Of a stretch of DNA of 64,000 nucleotides, positions 13,901 to 23,524 are shown piece after piece. The translations under genes were made by a program, and so were the position numbers. The DNA is taken from contig NC_092099.1 of assembly GCF_045679555.1 (NCBI RefSeq), forward strand, positions 8,552,576 to 8,616,575, read 5' to 3'. The DNA is from Salvelinus alpinus. Lineage: Eukaryota; Chordata; Actinopteri; Salmoniformes; Salmonidae. Each line of letters opens with the position of its first letter. Position 1 is the first letter of the stretch. The notes under the pieces were generated by a model. That model was not told the DNA's origin, ran no database searches, and saw only the letters and a list, made by a program, of their open reading frames with translations.

Positions 13901-16900
13901 GGCCACTCCAGGACCTTGAAATGCTTCTTACGAAGCCACTCCTTCGTTGCCCGGGCGGTGTGTTTGGGATCATTGTCATGCTGAAAGACCCAGCCACGTT
14001 TCATCTTCAATGCCCTTGCTGATGGAATACTGACTAAATACTTTTTTGCCCCACTGTATTTTGCTATCAAAAACATCTATTCTTTTAAAGGATCAACTAT
14101 TTGGTGGGGTTTCTATGTATGGAGAACATCTACTTTTTGGTTCTCCTTTCTGGGTTAACTTGGAGAGAGAGAACCTATCCTACTTCTTTACCATTATATG
14201 AATGGTCGTCAATGGCAGTATTCTGACCACTTTTCTTTAAAAATACATTCTTGTTCTTTGATGTGTAGAGGGGACATCAAAGTTACTCCTGATGTATTTG
14301 TTCGTCCATATTTGCATTATTTGAAAGGGAAATAATCTCTCTTACTTGTCTGTCAACATATGAATGTGACACTATGTCTGTGTTGCAACACACTTTAAGC
14401 CCAATGATGTGTTTTTGCCACAGTTACAAAATGACCTCTAGCTCTGGCTCAGAATGTTTGATTCAAAAAAATATATATATACATAATCACTACATCTTAG
14501 AGAAGACAGTAAGCAAATGTTCAAGTCATGTACTTGCATGGATGGCTACCAACATATGCATGTTTAGGGGACCAGTGTGGTCTTAGACAAGTGGACAGGT
14601 TTCTAATGTTTCAGGGGCTACTGATGCCACAAGAATAATACTGACACAAAACAAATGCTACTAAGATACATTTAGGTCAAAGGAGATGCACTCTGTAGTG
14701 TTTAGCATGCTTGTTTGTTGATGAGCTGTACATTTTATGACCTGTAGGCAGCGTTGCATTTTTGCAACCATGGGTCTCATAGGGTTAATGACTTTAGGAG
14801 AAACGCACTCAGGACCAAATTTCATATTATTTGTTTGCAGTTTCCCGGGATTTATTAAAAGTTGAAATGTTTTTTGATTGATTTCAAAATGATAAAGCGG
14901 TCCCGATTCTGTGGATTGTACGGAAACGGCATTTTTTTGTTTACTTGTTTGTTTCTTGTTGTTTTGATTGTTTTCCAGGGTTATGGTGCCTATATTACAT
15001 TAATGATGCTCAAATCAACCGACAGCCTGTTCAAATGTTCAGTAGCAATGTCCCCCGTCACGGACTGGAAACTATATGGTGAGTAGAAGCTTGGACGTCC
15101 CAATGTCCGTTCCATTGACGGATTCCAGATATTACACTTCACAAGGATGGATAGAGGGGTAGGAAAGGAAAGGAGAGGTGACTGAAGTGTTGACACCTAA
15201 GTAGGGTATCCTCTTCACTTGGGGGCATCATTTATGTAGGTGATTCTTCTCACACAGGGCACCATTTATGTAGGAGATTGTCCTATTTGTAAAACATTCC
15301 TCAATAAGGAATTGGATACTGTTCAAATTGTACATTAACATGATACATGGCAACACATGAGCCACACAGAGAGACCAAATGACTGACGATTGAACCATAG
15401 AGATCCCAGTATCTTCAATGGCTGTGTGAAGTTGCTGGATATTGGCGGGAACTGGAACACGCTGTCGTACACGTTGATGCAGAGCATCCCAAACATGCTT
15501 AATGGGTGACATGTCTGGTGAGTATGCAGGCCATGGAAGAACGGGAAAATGTTTTGCTTCCAGGAATTGTGTACAGATCCTTGCGACATGAGGCTGTGCA
15601 TTACCATGCTGAAACATGAGGTATTGGCGGCGGATGAATGGCACGACAATGGGCCTCAGGATCTCGTCATGATATCTCTGTGCATTCAAATTGCCATCGA
15701 TAAAATGCAATTGTGTTCATTGTCCGTTGCTTATGCCTGTCCATACCATAGTCCCACCTCCAATGTTGACGTCAGCAAACCGCTTGCCCACACAACACCA
15801 TACACGCTGCCTGCCCGGTACAGTTGAAACTGGGATTCATCCATGAAGAGCACACATCTCCAGTATGCCAGTGGCCATCGAAGTTAAGCATTTGCCCACT
15901 GAAATCAGTTACGACGCTGAACTGCAGTCAGGTCAAGACCCTGGTGAGGACGACGAGCACGCAGATGAGCTTCCCTGAGAAGGTTTCTGACAGTTTGTGC
16001 AGAAATTCTTTGTTTTAGCATACCCACAGTTCCATCAGCTGTCTGGGTAGCTGGTCTCAGACGATCCCGCAGGTGAAGAAGCCGGATGTGAAGGTCCTGG
16101 GCTGGCGTGGTTACACGTGGTCTGCGGTTGTGAGGCCGGTTGGATGTACTGCCAAATTCTCTAAAACGACATTGGAGGTGGCTTATGGTAAAGAAATCCA
16201 CATTCAGTTCTCTGGCAACAGTTCTGGTGCACACTCCCTCAAAACATGAGACATCTGTGGGGTTGTGTTGTGTGACAAAACTGCACATTGTCCCCAGCAC
16301 AAGGTGTAATTATCATGTTGTTTAAGTAGCGTCTTGATGTGCCACACCTGTCAGGTGGATGGATTATCTTGGCAAAGGAGAAATGCTCACTAACAGTAAT
16401 GTAAACAAATGTGTGCACAAAATTTTAGAGAAGTAAGCTTTTTCTGCATATGGAAAATGTATGGGATATTTTATTTCAACTCATGAAACATGGGACCAAC
16501 ACTTTACATGTTGGTTTATAGTTTTGTTCAGTGTAGTTTGGATGCAGAATGACAGCGATCACATTTTGTATAGCATTAGCAAAAGTACCACTTAGATGCA
16601 CCTGAAACACTGAAGCTCTGTCTGTACCTGCCATCCTGTTTGGAATGTATTACTTTCTATTAAACAGCATCAGCGTTTTCCGAGAGGTACCTTGGCATGC
16701 CATTACGGGACGACAGCAGATATCAGGTGCGTTTGCTTACCGCCTCCCTGCACTTGTTTGCCGTCAATCTTGTTTAGCTCTTTGAAAGCCGTCTCGCCAT
16801 ATCGTTGCTGACATGCTTGCGGTTAAGCTCCTGCAGTTACTGAGTGTCGCTACCATCAGAATTTTTCCCCCTTTTCTTTTTTTGATGCTTCCAGAGCGCT

Positions 16901-19899
16901 GAGACTTTGTCACTCATCTCCACGGTAACTGTGGCGCATTAACTTGTTAGATCGCACTGCGTTCATGTTTTGACGAGCTGCTGAAAGGGGACGTCTGGCT
17001 TTCCCAGACACCCCCGCGGTGTGGATCTGCCGCTATGTCAAACAGCTGGTTCAGTTACACTGATGAGAGAGACGGAACTGCAGCAGGTAAAATCCCGAGA
17101 ACTGCTGTTCCACTGTCATGACTTCTAGACAAAATAAATAAACTAACTTGGTATACAGACAAAAAAAAGGCAATGTTTATGAAGGTGACATCTAAGGTTA
17201 AAAGACACAGTTCATACTGTTATGGCATACAATTTAACTTTGTATACTTGTGTTATTGTAATTTACAATGGATTGATCGTTGATTATTTTATGCCTGATA
17301 TCAATTAATTCAATTACAGCGCCTGTCAGATAAATCAAGCTGTTTATTTATGAGTGACTGCATTTGCACAGTAAGCTAACTTAAATCCAGATTGTGCACA
17401 ATAACCCTCAATCTAACTTACATAGCAGTCACAACCATTAGGAATTTTTGTTATAACAGTATACATAGGAAGCTTAGCTTCCCCTAAAGTGAAATTGCCA
17501 AATTTAAATAGCCTAATAAGCCTACTCCTGTCTATACAGAAATATATAAAATAATTTAAAATAGGCTACTACCACAGAAAGCATGATTTGGCCACACAGG
17601 CTGTGGATTGAAAAAAAAGGTGTGGATTGTTTAAAATCGCATTGCCTACAGTCTGAAGGGCCCGGGCAGCGTGTGTGGCAAATAGCCTAAAAAATAGATG
17701 ATTGTTGAGTTGCGACTGTCAGTGAAAAGTAGAGGCCCAGCCAGGCGTATTGCAATATTTCCGAATACAATCGAAGAAAAACATAGTTTGGAAAGCAAAT
17801 GGCTATTGCTGCAAAGAGAAGACAATGAAAATACCGTAATCTGTCTTTTAATGATCAAAATATTCAACTTAATTGAGCGAACATTATAGCCTATCTTATT
17901 GGCACCATGCAGAGGAGAGCATTGTCCATATCGGCAGTGAGTGCGCATATTCACTCTTTATCATTGTTGGGTAAGTGCCACTTGAAAGTTTGTTTTTGGA
18001 CAATCATTTCCTCCTCTAGTTTAGATGGACATCATATTGTATTTGTGTCTCCCCTTTTCGTAGGCCGATGATCAGACAACATTGTTTTTATTGATCTGTT
18101 TGTCAGTGTCAGTAGACTACCCTGTAATTTGTATTGTATTAAAAAAGATTCTGCTCACGTCTCCAGTCATATAGCAGAATTCATTCCTGTGCAGAGAAAG
18201 AAGAAACGTATCTCATATAGCCTAGGCCTATTCTATGCCACTGCGAGCTCAGCCATCCATGTCTCTTTTGCGACCAGTTATTGAGTTATATTATTAGCCT
18301 AAATTATGACTATCCAATCTACCACATTAGGAATAGTAGGCTATCCTACATAAGTCTGCAAATGCCATGATGCATGGAATGCTTTATTATAAAGTTGCAT
18401 TGTTACGGTGACAATTAGCTTCTCCAAACTAGAAACGTACTTGCCGCCAATGACAGTGTCCATACCGCAGGAATAAAGTACCGTCTGTACCATTACACTC
18501 CTCTCGCTAGGAATTCCTCTTGACCTTCCCTTCTCACAGCATGCCAGCACACTGTGTTTATGATTCTTAACACTTCTATGGGTGGCTCTGTTGCAGTTCT
18601 CCAGCGTGTTGCAGAACGTCCAGCCACTGAGGGAACAGACTCTGATGCTTGTCCACGGTACAGCAGATGGTGAGTGACTAACTAAGAGAAACCACGGAAA
18701 AAAGACCTCCGCATTGATCTGGGGTCAGTTTTGTAGCTGTTGTGTTGTTCTTTATTTTGTATGACCAATCTGCAGTGTGCTTCTTGCCAGACGGCACGTG
18801 AGACAGCAATAACCTGACAATTACAAAAACTGCCACAACTGAAGAACTTGTAACAAAAATGACTGATTTATGAAATATGAGTTTTTTTAAATAATATATG
18901 GGACATAGAATACATGAAACATAGTCAAGAATTGGGCCATTTCCATGGTACAGAGAATGGATCAGCCCCAAGAAATCTCAAATGTTTCAAGTTAGACCAA
19001 TTTATTTAAGGTAATTTCATCTCCACCCTGTCATGTTTTATGTTAAAATGTGTTCTTGCCTCTCTTCCCTGTGATGATTCAAGCAGAATTCTGCTGACAT
19101 ATTTTCTTCTGCCTCTTTCAGCCAATGTTCACTTTCAGCATACTGCTGAGCTCATCAGGAACCTTGTGAAAGTTGGAGCAAACTACTCAATGCAGGTATG
19201 GAGAAAGTAATTGCACACTGTACTGCAGTATACAGGTACTGTGTAGCGTGCAGGTACACTAGATACATGAAGCCATAAGCCTACTCAAGCTATGGTTGCT
19301 TTGAATGTACACTAGCAAAAACAAAACTATGTACAGTATGTTACTGTATGTAGTACCATAACCATACAGTACCACCAGCTACTGTGATGAAAAGAAAGTA
19401 ATTACACACATCCATACAGTGGTGGTATAAAGAAATAGGAGTAAAAGCTTTTCACCAATGCTGCTTTGCACATGTTGTGTTCATGTTGTACTCATGTTAT
19501 ACTCATATTGCCTTACCTCCTTACTTCATTTGCACACACTGTATACTGATTTTTCTATTGTGTTATTGACTGTGCGTTTGTTTATCCCATGTGTAACTCT
19601 GTGTTTTGTCGCACTGCTTTGCTTTATCTTGGCCAGGTCGCAGTTGTAAATGAGAACTTGTTCTCAACTGGTTCTCAACTTGTTCTCAACCTGGTTAAAT
19701 AAAGGTGAAATAATAAAAAATGAATAACAAATGTTGTGCTTATGTCGTGGTGTTCTAGCTCTATCCAGATGAGGGTCATTTCCTGTCCCAGCGGAGTCGG
19801 CAGCACCTCTTCGCGTCGCTCACCAACTTCTACAGGGAGTGTCTCAGGGAAGAGATCCTACCACTGCCCGATGATGATGAGGAGGAGGAAGAAGAGTAG
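1890..19899 (+). CDS. dpp10: DPP10-like inactive dipeptidyl peptidase, C-terminal part (gene A, 12 exons)
   Basis: Twelve exons with AG/GT borders and matching phases join into an open frame: 1890-1937, 2443-2564, 10558-10602, 11766-11864, 11962-12031, 12214-12408, 12620-12674, 14979-15078, 16668-16726, 18597-18669, 19122-19195 and 19759-19899. They cover the end of the beta-propeller (YFLSTEGSP; a cysteine-rich [11 protein letters not shown] segment) and the alpha/beta-hydrolase domain ([34 protein letters not shown]). The nucleophile motif reads G-R-G-Y-G-A, so the catalytic Ser of DPP4 is Gly, while the Asp (GTAD) and His (DEGH) are kept. This is the DPP10 pattern; DPP6 has Asp there. DPP10 is known as a single-pass type II membrane partner of Kv4 channels. 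The tail ends in an acidic DDDEEEEEE run. Earlier exons, including the membrane anchor, lie left of the window. DPP10 is favoured over DPP6 by HRRLG.VEV.DQI and HGTAD. Confidence 0.88.
2443..2564 (+). CDS. dpp10: gene A exon 2 (cysteine-rich propeller segment)
   Basis: 122 nt between TTTCAG and GTAAGC. It encodes [15 protein letters not shown] followed by [12 protein letters not shown], the disulfide-bearing segment of the family. Exon length and phases equal those of the gene B counterpart. Confidence 0.9.
2565..3290. other. intron of gene A with GCTAA-rich repeats
   Basis: Several diverged repeats of an AGCTAAATGCTAAC-like unit occur at about 2570-2870. No coding signal. Confidence 0.45.
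3293..4717 (+). mobile_element. Tc1-like transposon, degraded transposase
   Basis: TIRs TACACTACCGTTCAAAAG (left) and CTTTTGAACGGTAGTGTA (right, with local mismatches) lie inside TA duplications. Plus-strand fragments of a Tc1 transposase cover about 3720-4590. They include the HTH-like [12 protein letters not shown] region, a [11 protein letters not shown] segment with the second catalytic Asp, and [10 protein letters not shown] in another frame. Several stops and frameshifts are present, so it is inactive. Confidence 0.88.
4740..6180 (-). mobile_element. non-LTR retrotransposon fragment (reverse transcriptase end), degraded
   Basis: Minus-strand reading gives RT motifs [15 protein letters not shown] and [13 protein letters not shown] with LLYINDL (about 5880-6110), then [10 protein letters not shown] and a C-terminal [10 protein letters not shown] near 5100-5350, in broken frames. 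It is a Jockey/CR1-group LINE remnant. It ends next to an AT-rich palindrome at 4979-5029. Confidence 0.7.
4979..5029. repeat. (TA)n palindrome
   Basis: CCTAATATATATA ... TATATATTAGG forms an inverted repeat around an alternating TA core. Confidence 0.75.
6214..7732 (+). mobile_element. Tc1-like transposon, nearly complete transposase
   Basis: Ends TACAGTGCCTTGCAAAAGTA and TTCGCAAGCCACTGTA form TIRs. From the ATG at 6585 a transposase frame runs through paired HTH domains to LWSDETK (first Asp). It meets a single TGA at 7200-7202 and continues in the same frame with QQDNDPKHT (second Asp) and NKIENMW (Glu). The D-to-E interval is 34 residues, the DD34E arrangement of Tc1. The first-to-second Asp distance is short by roughly 20 residues, so an internal deletion is likely. 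Confidence 0.92.
6585..7532 (+). pseudogene. Tc1 transposase with one stop and an internal deletion
   Basis: N-terminal HTH ([19 protein letters not shown]) and second HTH ([18 protein letters not shown]) are followed by the DDE core. The TGA at 7200-7202 breaks the frame. The end lies in a poly-G run after [12 protein letters not shown]. Confidence 0.85.
7733..8442. other. intron of gene A, nothing recognised
   Basis: Unique-looking intronic sequence; no exon or repeat identified. Confidence 0.4.
8443..8940 (+). mobile_element. short non-autonomous salmonid repeat (MITE), copy 1
   Basis: It matches the copy at 28296-28815 along its length: CTTCCTAATATTGAGTTGCA, AGTGTCGAA-like and AACCCAGCAGC segments, ending ...TAACTCAGTGT. 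The left TIR is missing here. No transposase. Confidence 0.75.
9629..9972 (+). mobile_element. solo LTR (344 bp) with 5-bp TSD
   Basis: It begins TGTCACGCCCTGACC and ends AACGTTACA, flanked by CCGTG at 9624-9628 and 9973-9977. It contains a hairpin around CCAATCAGAGGCA / TGTCTCTGATTGG at about 9742-9782, an AAATAAATA signal and CGCTGCGCCTTGGTC near the end. These features are shared with the LTRs at 31276, 45699 and 47609. Confidence 0.88.
9978..10557. other. intron of gene A, nothing recognised
   Basis: No repeat or exon identified before exon 3. Confidence 0.4.
10558..10602 (+). CDS. dpp10: gene A exon 3
   Basis: 45 nt after CTCGCAG and before GTAAGA. It encodes [15 protein letters not shown], the family's GPG/GPx-P-V-x-x-H strand. 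The 8 kb intron before it is filled with Tc1, LINE, MITE and LTR sequence. Confidence 0.88.
10603..11765. other. intron of gene A, nothing recognised
   Basis: No repeat or exon identified. Short open frames here have no family features. Confidence 0.4.
11766..11864 (+). CDS. dpp10: gene A exon 4
   Basis: 99 nt between ATTAG and GTACGA, encoding [14 protein letters not shown] and the linker toward the hydrolase domain. Same length as the gene B exon at 46649-46747 despite low sequence similarity. Confidence 0.85.
11962..12031 (+). CDS. dpp10: gene A exon 5
   Basis: 70 nt between CTCAG and GTACGT, encoding [11 protein letters not shown] then HYGLLLIV, the entry into the alpha/beta-hydrolase fold (compare LPxxLxxPxDF...YxLLL in the family). 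Confidence 0.88.
12214..12408 (+). CDS. dpp10: gene A exon 6 (DWDSVL / DGRGSGF exon)
   Basis: 195 nt between TTTCAG and GTATGT. It encodes [38 protein letters not shown] and [20 protein letters not shown]. About 175 nt of it are about 89% identical to the gene B exon at 43228-43422, far more than any other exon pair. Confidence 0.93.
12620..12674 (+). CDS. dpp10: gene A exon 7
   Basis: 55 nt between TTTCAG and GTAAGA, encoding [18 protein letters not shown]; it ends just before the nucleophile-elbow motif. Confidence 0.9.
13466..14058 (-). mobile_element. internally deleted Tc1-like transposon
   Basis: Ends TACAGTGGGGCAAAAAAGTA and TACTTTTTTGCCCCACTGTA are near-perfect TIRs. The minus strand keeps the transposase C-terminus: [22 protein letters not shown] and [11 protein letters not shown]. 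The N-terminal DNA-binding part is deleted. Confidence 0.9.
14059..14978. other. intron of gene A, nothing recognised
   Basis: No exon or clear repeat before exon 8. Confidence 0.4.
14979..15078 (+). CDS. dpp10: gene A exon 8 (nucleophile-elbow exon, Ser replaced by Gly)
   Basis: 100 nt between TTCCAG and GTGAGT. It begins [13 protein letters not shown], so the residue at the DPP4 Ser630 position is Gly, and ends [16 protein letters not shown]. Confidence 0.92.
15300..16535 (-). mobile_element. Tc1-like transposon, left-truncated, broken transposase
   Basis: The right end, ...GACCAACACTTTACATG... TTTTGTTCAGTGTA, matches the element at 41105-41937. Minus-strand pieces include the N-terminal HTH at 15905-16300 ([19 protein letters not shown]) and a C-terminal part at 15400-15710 ([29 protein letters not shown]). 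The catalytic Glu region reads PIKHVWD rather than PIEHVWD. Confidence 0.85.
16668..16726 (+). CDS. dpp10: gene A exon 9
   Basis: 59 nt between AAACAG and GTGCGT, encoding [20 protein letters not shown], the conserved SERYLG(M/L)P element of DPP6/DPP10. Confidence 0.92.
16727..18596. other. intron of gene A, mostly unassigned
   Basis: No family exon. An exon-like stretch at about 17035-17087 is discussed as a finding. No clear repeat recognised. Confidence 0.4.
18597..18669 (+). CDS. dpp10: gene A exon 10 (catalytic-Asp exon)
   Basis: 73 nt between TTGCAG and GTGAGT, encoding [23 protein letters not shown]. It has the HGTAD motif; DPP6 has HPTAD here, so this favours DPP10. Confidence 0.92.
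19122..19195 (+). CDS. dpp10: gene A exon 11
   Basis: 74 nt between TTTCAG and GTATGG, encoding [16 protein letters not shown] then GANYSMQ, a well conserved helix of the family. Confidence 0.93.
19450..19725 (+). mobile_element. 3' tail of a Rex1-like LINE
   Basis: It carries CTTTGCTTTATCTTGGCCAG, TTGTAAATGAGAACTTG and the terminal GGTTAAATAAAGGTGAAAT, also seen (inverted) at 33925-34050 and 50386-50830. A 5'-truncated insertion in the last intron of gene A, in sense. Confidence 0.82.
19759..19899 (+). CDS. dpp10: gene A terminal exon
   Basis: 141 nt after TTCTAG, ending in TAG at 19897-19899. It encodes [32 protein letters not shown] and an acidic DDDEEEEEE tail. The histidine of the triad (DEGH) is retained. 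Confidence 0.93.
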   Translation, partial: LYPDEGHFLSQRSRQHLFASLTNFYRECLREEILPLPDDDEEEEEE

Positions 19900-20045
19900 G
19901 AGTATGATGTGTTGGGAACCTTCGGCAGGACTTTGGCAGGACTTCCTCTCTGTAAACATTTGCTGAAGCCTGCACTAAAGGCTGGTGGCTTTTGGACCAA
20001 GTGTTAAGACAGAGGTGGACAGTGAGAGTTGCTGATGCTTCTAGT

Positions 20046-20087
<42 letters not shown>

Positions 20088-21195
20088 GTACATTAGATCG
20101 TTTGTGTTAGTTTGCGAAAGAGAGTTTGATAGTGTTTGTGCGTGTGTCTGCGTATGTACGTTTGTGTGTGCATGTGTTTTCATTCAGAGAACTTCCAAGG
20201 ACACCTGTCAAAGACAATGGAGACTGGCATTGTCGAGACTACAAGCTGGATCTCTCACTAATCCAAAATGCCACTTCAATCACTTTCGGCAAAGCACATA
20301 GCAGACTGCCTCCATCACCGATGGCGGCCATTAGCTTTGCAACATCCACACTTGCAAGTGCATGGTTCTTTTCCCCTTGCAGCGTCACTAGTTTTGTTAG
20401 TCTTTGTTGTAGTAGTCATTGGGAAGAGACAAACACAGATGAAGTACCCTTTTCAATTCCTCCCCCTCAATATTATTTGGTCTTGTTGCACAAGGAAATG
20501 CTCCACTGCTCTTCAGAGGCATACTGTAGGCAATGCAAGTTCACCATCACTGTGACGTTGTCCACAAATAAGTGTAATTCCTGCTGAATGCTCTCTCATC
20601 GTCAACCCCCCACTGAAAAGAACAGTCCTGAAAAGAACAGGGCACACTTAAACAATGGTCTTATGTAGACATGTCCAATGCCTTATGATGTGCTACATAA
20701 GACCGTAAGACCACGTACTGGCATTCATAGCCATTCATTATTAGCAGCTTCATACCAGCCTGTGTCAGCTCAGTCCTTTGAGACGCAATATGACATAGTG
20801 CAGTCTCATAGACAGTTAATATCAGTTATAAGGTCAGGTCATAAACCAGTTATAACTCCAGTGAGTAGAGAGTGGTCACAAAGGCCATAAAGTGACATTG
20901 TGTAGGCCTAAGTAAGGGGTTTGCATGTCTACAGCAGTGTGTACATACATATATTTTTTAGATATGTCAGATCTCGTGGATAGGTTAGTCTATGGGAATG
21001 GAATGATTTGACCTGTATGTCTTGTACATTTTCCAGTTGATTTTGGTTTTGGTTTATTTTTCTTCCAAGGGTAGATTTTGTAATGCTTGTTCTTGTTAAT
21101 TTAGCTGTTTCTAACGGGAGGGGGGATGTGGGTGTTGGGTTATTGTGATTGTCCTCTAGTGATGATTATGAATAAAAAAGCACAGAAAAACAAAT
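19900..21195 (+). other. gene A 3'UTR with AATAAA
   Basis: No other coding signal follows the stop. AATAAA sits at 21171-21176, giving a 3'UTR of about 1.3 kb. It contains a (TG)n tract at about 20050-20090 and TG-rich sequence to about 20180. The end is inferred from the signal only. Confidence 0.6.
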
Positions 21196-21639
21196 ATATT
21201 ACCATTAGGTATTTTGCACAAATGACATCCAACCACAGTGTCTTCAGTATTGATTGAGAAATGAACGAATGATCCAGTCAATGGTATATAATCGGTTTGT
21301 TGACCTTGGACTCACCTTTGTGCCTAGACTGATTGAGTTGGTCATGGTCTGAAGACAAATTCAATAAGGGCCTTGGGGCAGTTGGCCTACAGATATCTAA
21401 CATTGGATAGGTCTCAATCCACCACATCCGCCGATGTTGCACTTCCGTCATCTACAGTACGTTGCTTTCTCCTGGGTAGATACATGATAATTACAAGTAT
21501 ATCCTCTGTAACTACATTGTTCTTACATTACACTTCATTCAGTAAAGCCTTTGAGCCAGGACATAACATAGAAATAAACACATTGAAAATAACCTGTAGT
21601 TAATGACAGGGTGTGCCTTTGTTACAATTGTTGTTTCCA

Positions 21640-21975
21640 GGTCCCAGCCTATTTATCGATCCTGGTATTACATGTGGCTTCAATGGTAGTGGCATATTTT
21701 GGTTTGACTTTCAAATGTATAATTACAAAACATTAGTTACATAGTGGAACAAGATAATGTGCAGTAACATCAGTAGTTACACATGTGGAATAACCTTCAG
21801 CAAGGGAATATGTAATAACACATTCCTTGTTCCAATTGTGTAATAACTGATTCCACAAACAACCCTATTAACATGTAATTACTTAGTAAAACCTATGTAA
21901 CTACTATGTTAAGCTATTACTGTGTTAGTTACATAGTAATAAGGGCCACATAATGTAAAGCGTTACCCAGTAATA
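21640..21975. mobile_element. MITE-like palindromic sequence
   Basis: Repeated and inverted GTTACATAGTRATAA / TTACTTAGTAAAAC and GTAACTACTATG motifs end in CATAATGTAAAGCGTTACCC. Resembles a non-autonomous hAT end; family uncertain. Confidence 0.4.
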
Positions 21976-22146
21976 TTGAAGCTTTTTTCTTGTTTTTCAA
22001 GCGAGGGTTTTTTAAGGGAGTACGCGAGGCACAGATGTTCGTTTTGCCTAGCCGAGTTCTGCTAGGAGCAAACCGAGCCTAGTATGCGGGCGCCTTTAGT
22101 TGGATCTACGCCAGGAGTGAGCATCTCTGGTCCTAGAGGGCTACAG

Positions 22147-22288
<142 letters not shown>

Positions 22289-23524
22289 GAGAGAGAAATA
22301 TGGAGAGATATATTCCATAAACCAGGGCTGGTAGAAAACATGTGGCAAGGCAGCATTTGCCACAGCACTTTTCAATCAGGTGTGGCATTGCCACACCACT
22401 TTTGATTTAATCGAATAAAATATATGGACACAAAGCGTTAAAAAGAGGGTCAAAGTGCTGTTCTTTAGACCGATTTGCCTCATGATTTGTCATCTCGCAC
22501 ACAATTTCTGTGTCCTTCACATCGGGGTGCTGCTACAGGCAGTTTGCATGTCTTGACTAATCAGATTAACAGAAATCGCAGGTCGCGTGGGCCGGGCACA
22601 GCGCAAAAAGCTCAAGGCACACTCTCCACTTTCCTCCGGTATTTGTATAGCAAGCGTGATAACACAACACAACACTCCCGACAGACACATGCAAAAACTC
22701 TTACATACTGTAAATGTAGCAGCCTATACACCTAAACATTACAGTAGCTATCTGGCAGCAGTACTTCACCTGCACCTGTCGACGACACAAGTTGTTCTGC
22801 TTCCACGAGCACATCCAATGCTAGCATCAGTAATTCTACATTTGTTCTTAGCCCAGCTAGCATGGACACTGACAGTTGTGAATCTGATGCAGCCGAAGAG
22901 CTACTGCCCCCTTACCCGGGAAAGCACAGAACAACAGACAGGGACGTTGGACCATCGAAGAGGCGCAAATATGACGAGAACTACATTGATTTGGGCTTCA
23001 CTTATATTGGGAGTAGTACCTTTCCTCAGCCACAGTGTGTTATATGTGCAAAAGTACTATCTCACAACTCAATGAAACCTTCACTCTTGCACAGTCATTT
23101 AGAAACAAAACATGCCAATTTGAAAAATAAGCCACAGGAGTTTTTGGAGCGACAATTAAGACGACTTTCGAGTAGTAAGACATGTATAAAAGTAACAGAT
23201 ACCAATAATAAGAGTGTTTTATATGGTGAGCTACCGAGTGGCTAGGACAGGCAAGCTCCATACTATTGTGGAGGACTTAATTCTTCCTGCCGCCGCAGAT
23301 ATGGCTGGGAAAATGCTGGGGGAAAAGGCCCAAAAAACTGTACAGACAATTCCTTCATCAAACAACACTGTTTCACAACACATCAGTGACATGGCAGGAG
23401 ATGTTTGAAACAATTACTTCTTCGTACACAAGCCAGTGAATTCTATGCGTTACAGCTGGATGAGTCAACAGACATGGCGGGCCTGGCACAGCTCCTGGTA
23501 TACGTCCGTTACGGTATACGTCCG

